Below, in pieces: positions 1 through 6,392 of a stretch of DNA of 64,000 nt. Origin of the DNA: Hyphomicrobium album (GTDB lineage Bacteria > Pseudomonadota > Alphaproteobacteria > Rhizobiales > Hyphomicrobiaceae); contig NZ_WMBQ01000002.1 of NCBI RefSeq assembly GCF_009708035.1, positions 1,201,074-1,265,073 on the forward strand, read 5' to 3'. How positions within the stretch are numbered: position 1 is the first letter of the stretch; each line of letters opens with the position of its first letter. The notes under the pieces were generated by a model that had not been told where the DNA came from, did no database searches, and was given only the letters and a program-made list of their open reading frames with translations. The translations under genes and the position numbers were made by a program.

Positions 1-137
1 ATGACCTCCTGCCAGTTGCTGGCCTTCAACCAAGCGTAATCGTCGACAAGTTCGACGCCATGCCAAGTGTCCACCTTGGGCTGGCGCGCGGCGCGCGGCG
101 GCTTGACGAACGCGTGACGGTCGGCGGGGCCGGACAT
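1..137 (-). CDS. Oligopeptidase B-like S9 peptidase, N-terminal fragment cut by window edge
   Basis: The minus strand reads from an ATG at 137 off the left edge; 45 codons are visible. The peptide contains DTWHGVELVDDYAWLK, which matches the D-x-x-H-G-x(5)-DDY-x-WL motif near the N-terminus of oligopeptidase B and prolyl oligopeptidases (family S9A), where the beta-propeller begins. A GGAG ribosome site lies six bases before the ATG. The family cleaves short peptides, after basic residues or after proline. The catalytic Ser/Asp/His would lie in the C-terminal hydrolase domain outside the window, so the subfamily is inferred. The gene is divergent from mucR. Confidence 0.75.
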   Translation of the reverse strand, partial: MSGPADRHAFVKPPRAARQPKVDTWHGVELVDDYAWLKASNWQEV

Positions 138-735
138 GGGGATCTCCAGGCGGGGGTTAGCGCAGCAGGTGTGACCGCGGGGGCGGGGTCGAGGCGTCGG
201 CTGTCATCTAGGGGCGCTCACTGGAGCGGCAATGGCGCCAGCGGGCAGGAGATGAGACGGATAGGTCCATGCCTTGTCAACTTTAGGGAGGCAGCCGGCG
301 CACAACCTCCCCGCGCACATAAGGAAAGTCGAGTACATGTGTGAAGTGAATAAGGAATTCTAATCAAGAGGCATAGCGGTTCTGGAGCTATCTCGGGACG
401 GCGGCTTGCATAGCGTACCCATTGTTAGATCGAAAACTTTGCGTCCCGAGCACTTAGTCCGCCGAAATATTAAAACGGGGTCTGAGAACGCCGTTAACAA
501 ACGCGCCGGCCCGAAATGACGTTCCCAAGATTAGCCATATCAAGTGTAAGCATGTTACCTCTTGTTGACTTTACTTCGGGGCGGTGCGAAATCTGCCCTC
601 CGCAGCGTATTTCCCGGTAGTAAATTCGATGCGACGGCTGTTCAATCTCGCGACGTCTACGCAGCCGGTCGTATTCATTCGGTAACGTCGGTGCATTGCG
701 AATAAGAGCTTGTGCCTTTTCGCCTGGAGGGCGAC
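138..735. other. Intergenic region between the S9 peptidase and mucR
   Basis: About 600 bp without a convincing gene. It is visibly richer in A+T than its neighbours, above all from about 330 to 700, as expected for a control region upstream of mucR, a gene whose family members usually repress themselves at A+T-rich sites. A weak sigma-70-like pair, TTGACT (565-570) and AAATCT (589-594) with an 18-bp spacer, could serve mucR; I give it little weight. The short reading frames here show no codon bias or ribosome site that I trust. Confidence 0.4.
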
Positions 736-1143
736 GTGGAAGACCCAACTGAGCCGGAACTCGTCGAGCTGACGGCCAAGATTGTTTCGGCTTACGTCAG
801 CAACAATTCCGTCGTCGCCAGCGAGCTGCCGCACCTGATCAGCGAGACCCACGCGGCATTGAGCCGTGCAAGGGGGGGAGCAGTACCCGTCGAGCGCGAG
901 GAGCAGAAGCCGAAGGTGCCGGTGAAGAAGTCGGTGATGCCCGACTATTTGATCTGTCTCGAGGACGGCAAGAAGTTCAAGTCGCTGAAGCGCCACCTCC
1001 GCACGCACTACAATCTCTCGCCCGAGGAGTATCGCGAGAAGTGGGGCCTCCCGCACGACTACCCGATGGTCGCGCCGAACTATGCCCGTGCCCGCTCCGA
1101 CCTCGCCAAGAAGATGGGCTTGGGTACCCGGCGCGAGAAGTAG
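736..1143 (+). CDS. mucR: MucR/Ros-family zinc-finger-like transcriptional regulator
   Basis: A 135-residue DNA-binding regulator of the Ros/MucR family, which controls exopolysaccharide, motility and cell-cycle genes in alphaproteobacteria. The N-terminus ([13 protein letters not shown]) is the usual MucR helix, and the C-terminal DNA-binding part has [18 protein letters not shown] followed by [10 protein letters not shown]. The zinc-finger positions read C74-x2-D77-x9-H87-x3-H91, so the second cysteine is replaced by aspartate, a known variant in this family. The GTG at 736 is chosen because GGAGG lies five bases upstream (726-730); a longer frame from the GTG at 712 has no such site. The gene meets the next one tail to tail with no gap. 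Confidence 0.9.
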   Translation: MEDPTEPELVELTAKIVSAYVSNNSVVASELPHLISETHAALSRARGGAVPVEREEQKPKVPVKKSVMPDYLICLEDGKKFKSLKRHLRTHYNLSPEEYREKWGLPHDYPMVAPNYARARSDLAKKMGLGTRREK

Positions 1144-1446
1144 TTACTCAGACATTGCGGTAGCGGCACATGCGCTCCCACCGCGGCGCATATAAAGCGA
1201 AACCTCGGCTCGATAGGCGCGCAGCAGCTGCGCGTGACGCGCGAGATCGTAAGCCCAATGCCCACCGCGTCCCCGCTGGCGCTCGATGCGCAGGGCACGC
1301 CGCATGCGCGCGAGCAGCCGGGCGTGCTCTCCAAGACTCGCGGCCTCGATCTCGTGCGGCCAAAGGGGAAGCAGACGCGGCAGATCGCGCCGCCGATCGT
1401 ACATGTGCGCAGCGACGGCGGGTTCGACATGTTTTGCGGTTGGCAT
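1144..1446 (-). CDS. Conserved hypothetical protein, about 100 aa
   Basis: A small basic protein with the core MYDRRRDLPRLLPLWPHE and a following Arg-rich helical stretch (ARLLARMRRALRIERQR). I recall similar short proteins in rhizobial genomes but cannot name a function. The ATG at 1446 is preferred over one at 1491 because GAGG lies eight bases upstream. Its stop codon abuts the mucR stop codon, so the two genes converge without a spacer. Codon use (high G/C at third positions) is like its neighbours, which supports coding. The Arg content would allow nucleic-acid binding, but that is only a guess. Confidence 0.6.
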   Translation of the reverse strand: MPTAKHVEPAVAAHMYDRRRDLPRLLPLWPHEIEAASLGEHARLLARMRRALRIERQRGRGGHWAYDLARHAQLLRAYRAEVSLYMRRGGSACAATAMSE

Positions 1447-1621
1447 GGGACGGCCCTCGGGGAGCCGAACTTGCGCATCGCGGCAGCGCATGGGGATTTC
1501 TTCGGCATCGCCGACTTATCCCCCTCGTTCACCCGGCCCGTAGTTTGCACAGGGGGAGCGAGCGCTTCGCTCGTATGATCCTTCAACGAGTGAACCTGAC
1601 CGCCGTTTGAGAGCCGCCCGC

Positions 1622-2026
1622 ATGCTGCAGTCATCTTCTCCTATCGTCCCCGATGTCGCTTCCGCGCGATCGCCGATGCAGAACACGGCGACAGCCCTGC
1701 ACACGCACTTTCGCCGCGCGGCCATCGAGCACGCGGTCATTCAGGTCTTCGGGATAGCTGGCCACGACCTGCGCCGTGCCACGCGCGGTCGCGCGAAGGT
1801 CGCACTCGCGCGCCAGGTTGCTATGTACCTGGCGCACGTCGGCTGCGGGATGTCGCTCACGGAGACAGGGCGCCTGTTTGATCGCGACCGCACAACCGTG
1901 GCGCATGCCTGTGGGATCATCGAGGACCGACGCGACGATCCGCTTTTCGATCGCGCATTGGACTTGCTTGAATGGGCGGTGCCGGCCCTCGCCACCCGCG
2001 CGGTGCCAACAATTGCGACGGCGTGA
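1622..2026 (+). CDS. DnaA domain IV-like helix-turn-helix protein without ATPase
   Basis: A 134-residue protein whose middle, ARQVAMYLAHVGCGMSLTE, followed by GRLFDRDRTTVAHACGIIE, resembles the DnaA-box-binding domain IV of DnaA (helix-turn-helix plus the signature GRDHTTVLHA). There is no AAA+ ATPase domain, so it cannot be the replication initiator. It may bind DnaA-box-like sites or act as a small regulator. The ATG at 1622 is preferred to a TTG at 1607. The DUF6456 gene follows after four bases in the same direction, so the two are probably one transcript and may be translationally coupled. Confidence 0.8.
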   Translation: MLQSSSPIVPDVASARSPMQNTATALHTHFRRAAIEHAVIQVFGIAGHDLRRATRGRAKVALARQVAMYLAHVGCGMSLTETGRLFDRDRTTVAHACGIIEDRRDDPLFDRALDLLEWAVPALATRAVPTIATA

Positions 2027-2030
2027 AAGC

Positions 2031-2588
2031 ATGGAGAGCACCCACGCGCGGCGACGAACCTCCGCCGCCATCAATCCCGACGAGAGTCCCATCGCCTGGT
2101 TGCGCCGACGCAAGGATCGGAACGGCGAGCCGATGATCTCGCAAACGCAGTTCGACGCCGGTGAGCGGCTGCGTGGAGACTTCTGGTTTGCGCAGATGAC
2201 GCCGCGCACGACTACGAACTGGTCGTCGTTGTCGCCGCAGCAGCGCGGCCGGCGCTACGGAGCGGCGCGACACTCAGGAGCCGACATGCTCGACAGTGCC
2301 GCGGCCGCAGCGGAGCGGGTACGGCGCGCCCTCTCGTCCGTCGGGCCGGAACTCTCCGGCGTGCTGATCGACGTGTGCTGCCACCTGAAGGGATTGGAAG
2401 AGGCCGAGCGCGCCGCGGGTTGGCCGCAGCGCTCGGCGAAGATCGTGCTGCAGCTCGCACTCACCCGACTAGCGCGCCATTACGGCTTGGAGACCCACAC
2501 TCCGCCAAATGCAGGGGGCGGAGTGCGCCATTGGGGTAGCGCGGACTATCGCCCGCAAATTGACGCGCCGTCGGAGCGCGAGGGCTAG
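2031..2588 (+). CDS. DUF6456 domain-containing protein
   Basis: A 185-residue protein of the uncharacterised DUF6456 family found in Rhizobiales. Visible family features are NPDESPIAWLRRRKDRNG near residue 20, the stretch FDAGERLRGDFWFAQMTPR, and the C-terminal helix-turn-helix-like segment LIDVCCHLKGLEEAERAAGW with PQRSAKIVLQLALTRLARHYG, which looks like a DNA-binding fold. It starts four bases after the DnaA-like gene, so both probably work together. No strong ribosome site precedes the ATG at 2031, which fits translational coupling. Its last four bases overlap the convergent sufE gene. Function unknown; a regulatory role is inferred. Confidence 0.8.
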   Translation: MESTHARRRTSAAINPDESPIAWLRRRKDRNGEPMISQTQFDAGERLRGDFWFAQMTPRTTTNWSSLSPQQRGRRYGAARHSGADMLDSAAAAAERVRRALSSVGPELSGVLIDVCCHLKGLEEAERAAGWPQRSAKIVLQLALTRLARHYGLETHTPPNAGGGVRHWGSADYRPQIDAPSEREG

Positions 2589-3019
2589 GAGGCATCCGCC
2601 GCCTGCGCCATCGCGGACGCATCGGTCCGGATGCGGGCGACCATCGACGCTAGCCCGTTCGACCGCTGGGGCGTCAGATGCTCATTCAGCCCGAGCTTGG
2701 CGAAGACCGGGTGGGGATCGAGCGAGACCGCCGCATCGACGCTGCGGCCATTATAGATGGCGGCGAGAATTGCAATGAGACCGCGCACAATGTGTGCATC
2801 GCTGTCGGCGACGAAGCCGAACTCGCGTCGGCCGTCGGTGCCTTTCATGCTCGTCGCGAGCCACACCTGGCTGGCACAGCCACGCACCTTGTTGGCGTCG
2901 GTGCGCAGGGCCTCGGGCAGCGGCGGCAGAGTCCGGCCGAGCTCGATCAGGTAGCGGTAGCGATCCTCCCAATCGTCGAGGAGGGAGAAATCGGCGGTGA
3001 TGTCCGAAATATTCGGCAA
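2585..3019 (-). CDS. sufE: SufE family Fe-S cluster assembly protein
   Basis: A 144-residue SufE homologue. SufE takes persulfide sulfur from the cysteine desulfurase SufS and passes it to the SufBCD scaffold in the cytoplasm. The acceptor cysteine is C48 in the motif VRGCASQVWL, exactly where SufE has it, and the opening helix with W17, Y21 and LIELG is typical. The C-terminal segment LTPQRSNGLASMVARIR is also characteristic. The gene stands alone, as in many Rhizobiales where sufE lies away from sufBCDS. Its 3' end overlaps the convergent DUF6456 gene by four bases. Confidence 0.92.
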   Translation of the reverse strand: MPNISDITADFSLLDDWEDRYRYLIELGRTLPPLPEALRTDANKVRGCASQVWLATSMKGTDGRREFGFVADSDAHIVRGLIAILAAIYNGRSVDAAVSLDPHPVFAKLGLNEHLTPQRSNGLASMVARIRTDASAMAQAADAS

Positions 3020-3071
3020 GCGCTCGCCCTAAGAAAAGTTGATGCAACTCCTGACATAGGTTGCCGAAGGG

Positions 3072-3108
3072 TAAAAACGCAAGGGCCGGCGTTTAGGCGC
3101 CGGCCCTT
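3072..3108 (-). terminator. Intrinsic terminator of the DUF5330 gene
   Basis: An 11-bp perfect stem (3081-3091 with 3098-3108, loop TTTAGG) is followed on the minus strand by a run of five T (3073-3077 on the complement). It sits just after the minus-strand gene at 3132-3482 and upstream of sufE, separating the two transcripts. Confidence 0.8.
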
Positions 3109-3131
3109 GGGATGTGCTCGAAACCTTCGGC

Positions 3132-3482
3132 CTAGATGCCGCCAGGGCCAGAACCGCGCCAAGCCGGCTCGAGATCGTCCGCGCGCAGCGTGCCGCGCGG
3201 TTTCATGTCGACGGCCGGCTCGATGAGGCTCGGGCTCTGAATCTTGCCAGAGTTCTTCGTGGCGAGCTCGTAAGCCATCGCAGCGCCGAACTGAGCCTTC
3301 TTGACGAAGCCAGCCCAGATCACTCCGGCCTGCTCGCAGGTCGGACCATTGCGATCGCAGAAGGTCGCCGTCCAATGCACGGCGGAGGCGGCCCTGTTAT
3401 AGAGAGCTGCCTGCTGCTCGCGGTCGGCCGGCAGAACGGCGACGACGACGGCGACGAGAATTCCTATCTTCAAGATGGACAT
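3132..3482 (-). CDS. DUF5330 family exported protein
   Basis: A 116-residue protein with a hydrophobic N-terminus (MSILKIGILVAVVVAVLP) that should act as a signal or anchor. The central part, ATFCDRNGPTCEQAG, with two cysteines, followed by FVKKAQFGAAMAYEL, matches the DUF5330 pattern seen in small periplasmic proteins of Rhizobiales. Function is unknown. A clear terminator follows. The gene is divergent from the peptidoglycan-binding protein at 3710, with a 227-bp shared control region. Confidence 0.7.
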   Translation of the reverse strand: MSILKIGILVAVVVAVLPADREQQAALYNRAASAVHWTATFCDRNGPTCEQAGVIWAGFVKKAQFGAAMAYELATKNSGKIQSPSLIEPAVDMKPRGTLRADDLEPAWRGSGPGGI

Positions 3483-3709
3483 GTTGGTTGCTCCAACCCC
3501 GATCCCAGCGTCCTTAATAGCAGGCCGATATCAACAAACTGCCTCATGCAATCGGTAAAATTGCGTCGATTTGCATGCTATCTGCACGCCCCCTAGCGCC
3601 GCCGCTGCGGGCGATCACGCAACGATCCGTAAACCAGGGTTAAGAGATCGTTTACACCCTCCGCCGCATACTCGTGCTTCATCGTTAGCAGCGCGTACGG
3701 GGTGGAGTG

Positions 3710-4414
3710 ATGCTGCCGAAGCGGATGACCGTGCAACTTATTGCCTTCCTCGTCTTGAGCGGAGGCGTTGCCGCAAACGTATTCTTCCTACAGACCAGCG
3801 GACGCGGCGCGCCAAGCGCGCGGGTGAGCGATACGACCGCCTGGAACATCGCCGCCATCGAGGCGGCGGAGTTCAACACAGGCTCGATCGAACGCGGGGC
3901 GCGCGATACAACTCAGGCGCCGGCCATCAATCTCGCGGCTCCCCCTTCCACGGGCGGCGCGGCGAAGGGCAGCGCCACCGAGGTCACGCGCGCCGTCCAG
4001 CGCGAGCTGCAGATCCGCGGCTATGAGACCGGCGGAAGCGACGGCATTGCCGGGCTCATGACCCGCGGCGCCATCATGGCCTATGAGTACGATCACAACC
4101 TGCCGCTGTCGGGGCAGCCCAGCGATCGTCTCCTCAAGGCGATCATCCTCGGTGAAGCGGGCAAGGCGAAGGGCAAGGGCGGCGAGGTGAAAACGGCCGA
4201 GGCGCAGGACGTCGTCCGCTCGGTTCAGCGCTCGCTCGTCAAGCTCGGCTACAAGCCGGGTGCTGCCAACGGCCGGCTGACGCCGGACACTCTGCGGGCC
4301 ATCCGCGCCTTCGAAGGCGACCAGGCGCTCCCCGAAACGGGCCGCATCTCGGGCCCGCTGATCGCCCGCCTATTGCGCCTGTCGGGTGACGGCCGAGTGG
4401 CCGCCGCGCCTTAG
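3710..4414 (+). CDS. Peptidoglycan-binding protein with two PG_binding_1 domains
   Basis: A 234-residue envelope protein. It has a single N-terminal membrane segment (LIAFLVLSGGVAANVFFL), a low-complexity linker, then two PG_binding_1-type repeats at about residues 90-145 (VTRAVQRELQIRGYETGG) and 165-225 (VVRSVQRSLVKLGYKPGA). Such domains bind peptidoglycan and often anchor an enzyme, but no catalytic domain follows, so the protein may be structural. The ATG at 3710 is used; a GTG at 3707 and an ATG at 3725 are possible alternatives. The DUF1491 gene follows closely in the same direction. Confidence 0.75.
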   Translation: MLPKRMTVQLIAFLVLSGGVAANVFFLQTSGRGAPSARVSDTTAWNIAAIEAAEFNTGSIERGARDTTQAPAINLAAPPSTGGAAKGSATEVTRAVQRELQIRGYETGGSDGIAGLMTRGAIMAYEYDHNLPLSGQPSDRLLKAIILGEAGKAKGKGGEVKTAEAQDVVRSVQRSLVKLGYKPGAANGRLTPDTLRAIRAFEGDQALPETGRISGPLIARLLRLSGDGRVAAAP

Positions 4415-4456
4415 CGCCGCTTTGCCAGCGCGGCCGGTGTGACTAGAGTGCCGGCC

Positions 4457-4810
4457 ATGCGACTGCGCGCGGAATTCTGGGTGAAGGGCTATATCCGCCG
4501 GTGTGCCATCGAGGGCGCGTCGGCGGTCGTCGTGCGCCACGGCGACGACGACGCCGGCGCCATCTTCATCAAGGTCGATCGCCTCGACGGGAGTTGCCTC
4601 GTCTTCGGTCCTGCGCCGGCCGGGCTCGACGGCGCGGATAGCGATCGCCGGTGGACCGCCCCGCTCGGGCCGGCCGTCGTCGACACCGCCAAGGCGGACG
4701 AGTTCCTCGCGCGTGAAGCGCGGTTCGATACGGACCTCTGGCTCATCGAGGTCGAGGACCGCCGCGGTCGGCACTTCCTGGATGACAGTCTCGTCACAGC
4801 CTCCGACTAA
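4457..4810 (+). CDS. DUF1491 family protein
   Basis: A 117-residue cytoplasmic protein matching the DUF1491 family of alphaproteobacteria: RLRAEFWVKGYIRRC at the start, then AGAIFIKVDRLDGS and the C-terminal signature FDTDLWLIEVEDR with RHFLD. The function of the family is not known. The ATG at 4457 is preferred over an upstream in-frame codon at 4439 because family members begin with MRL(K/R). It is 42 bp downstream of the peptidoglycan-binding gene and probably in the same transcript. Confidence 0.85.
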   Translation: MRLRAEFWVKGYIRRCAIEGASAVVVRHGDDDAGAIFIKVDRLDGSCLVFGPAPAGLDGADSDRRWTAPLGPAVVDTAKADEFLAREARFDTDLWLIEVEDRRGRHFLDDSLVTASD

Positions 4811-4942
4811 CCGTTACGCGGCGTTTAGGTTTTGGTAACGCCTAGGCTTGCCAACTTGTACACTGTGATTCTCGTTGCTCGCGTCGAAGAGACTTGACGA
4901 CGCGCGCGAATCACTGGGCCGCCATGTCAACGGGGGAAGCAC

Positions 4943-5131
4943 ATGGCACAGATACTCAGCTTTCGTACCCAAGAGTATAGATCCAGCGACGCCGGGGCGC
5001 GTCGTGTCGGCATTTCCGCAGAAGTCATTTTATTTCCGGGCGTCCGTTACGAGCGCTGGGGCGATCGCGATGCGGCAGCGGCAAGCGCTGACCGCGATGC
5101 GGCGCGCGACGTGCTCGAGCTCGCCGAATAG
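4943..5131 (+). CDS. Small conserved protein, 62 aa
   Basis: A 62-residue protein with the core ISAEVILFPGVRYERWGD. Short proteins ending in an (I/L)xFPGVRYER(W/M) motif recur in Rhizobiales as unannotated ORFs. The ATG at 4943 has a purine-rich ribosome site (GGGGGAAG, 4931-4938) directly upstream, which supports translation. No function is known. It lies 20 bp from the convergent DUF1254 gene. Confidence 0.7.
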   Translation: MAQILSFRTQEYRSSDAGARRVGISAEVILFPGVRYERWGDRDAAAASADRDAARDVLELAE

Positions 5132-5151
5132 TTCACCGCGTACTTGATGGA

Positions 5152-5736
5152 TCAGAAGGAACGCGCGGCGCAGTGCGCGTCCTGCAGCACGGCTTCGACC
5201 TGCCGCTGGTAGGCGAAGCCCTTGTCGGGACCCCGCACGATGACGATGCCGCGCGTCGCGGACACAGCCGTCGGCGGCTGCACGTCGCGAGCAATGCCGC
5301 GCGCCTCGGGCGTGACGCCGAGGAACGCGTCTTCCGAAGGCACCAGAGCCAGAGTGATCGGCGTCGGGCGCGATGGCACCGACGCGGCGGCGTAGATGTT
5401 GTCGCCTTGCGGCGTCATCACCGTCAGCGTCCAGCCGAGATCGGGCGGCAAGGTGGCGGCCACGCTGACCGGTCCGCCCCTGGCGTCGAAACGGCACATG
5501 GCATAACGCGCATCCGGCGACATGAAGGGCACCGGTTCGGCGCCCGGAGCGGCGACGCTGAGAACCTGCATGCGATTGACCGGCAGCCCGGGCGCGAGCC
5601 GGCTGTACGCAGAGGCAGCTGTCAGATACGGCGACGCCAGCGTCGCGCAGATGTGCAGAATCCCAGCGGCGACGGGTGCCGCGAGAATGAGCTGCCAATT
5701 GGCGCGCGATAGAACTTCGGCAATCTTCATCGGCAT
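5152..5736 (-). CDS. DUF1254 family membrane-anchored protein
   Basis: A 194-residue protein with one N-terminal membrane helix (WQLILAAPVAAGILHICATL) and an exported domain. The segments LTAASAYSRLAPG and GWTLTVMTPQGDNIY fit the DUF1254 family, which in Rhizobiales is usually paired with DUF1214. Here the partner lies immediately upstream and overlaps by ten bases, so the two are one operon and likely form one envelope complex. No enzymatic motif is visible and the function is unknown. Confidence 0.75.
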   Translation of the reverse strand: MPMKIAEVLSRANWQLILAAPVAAGILHICATLASPYLTAASAYSRLAPGLPVNRMQVLSVAAPGAEPVPFMSPDARYAMCRFDARGGPVSVAATLPPDLGWTLTVMTPQGDNIYAAASVPSRPTPITLALVPSEDAFLGVTPEARGIARDVQPPTAVSATRGIVIVRGPDKGFAYQRQVEAVLQDAHCAARSF

Positions 5737-6392
5737 TGCACGCGGCGTATGACGGGCAGCACGCGCGCCTGTTCGGTCTTTCCAAGCATCGGCGTCGCCC
5801 CCTCGAAGGTCGTGTACATCAGCGCAAGGCGCCCGGCGCCGCCGGTCGGTAGCCAGTTGCCCGGGCTCGCCTCGCGTCCCAACCCAACCGCGAAGCTGCC
5901 GTCGGGACGCAGCGCGACCGACTGGCTGGTGTAGGCGTGGCGCTGCGCGGCGTTTGAAATGAGGTCGCCGCGATCATTGAAGACGGTGAGGCTCCACCAG
6001 TGGTCACTGGCGTCGCGACCCTCGACGACATAGTCGCACGAGGAGTGCAGCCGGTTCCCCTCGCTGTCGGTATAGGCAAGGTAGGTGAGTGCCAGATCGC
6101 TGGTGAGCTGCAGCGTGCCCAGTCGCGCGAAGTGCGCGCGCGTGTAGGGATCGGCGTCCGCCTTGCCGGATGACGTCCACGCAACCCACGGCCCGTGGCG
6201 TTCGGTCGTCAGCTTGGTGCCGACGTCGACCATGTACCAACTGGTGCCGAGGCCGAGGATCAGCACCGCGCCGAGGAAGGCCGCCCAGTCGCCCAGTATC
6301 CCGATGAACATCGAGATGCGCTTCTGCAGGCGATGCAGACCGACGTGAACGGGGGTGAGGGCGCTATGGGACAGCACGTGCGGGCGTTCCAT
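5727..6392 (-). CDS. DUF1214 family membrane-anchored protein
   Basis: A 221-residue protein with a membrane helix at about residues 32-52 (DWAAFLGAVLILGLGTSW) and a C-terminal DUF1214 domain: GPWVAWTSSGKADADPYTRA, then WWSLTVFNDRGDLISNAAQR and SPGNWLPTGG. DUF1214 and DUF1254 proteins are commonly neighbours, as here. The start is uncertain: the ATG at 6392 overlaps the end of the penicillin-binding protein gene by 29 bases and has no clear ribosome site, while the ATG at 6311 (MFIGILGDW) would give 194 residues, close to its partner in size. Confidence 0.75.
   Translation of the reverse strand: MERPHVLSHSALTPVHVGLHRLQKRISMFIGILGDWAAFLGAVLILGLGTSWYMVDVGTKLTTERHGPWVAWTSSGKADADPYTRAHFARLGTLQLTSDLALTYLAYTDSEGNRLHSSCDYVVEGRDASDHWWSLTVFNDRGDLISNAAQRHAYTSQSVALRPDGSFAVGLGREASPGNWLPTGGAGRLALMYTTFEGATPMLGKTEQARVLPVIRRVQCR

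Noticed and set aside
60..344. 94-codon plus-strand frame at the left edge
   Set aside because: It overlaps the start of the S9 peptidase gene on the other strand and shows no ribosome site or family sequence.
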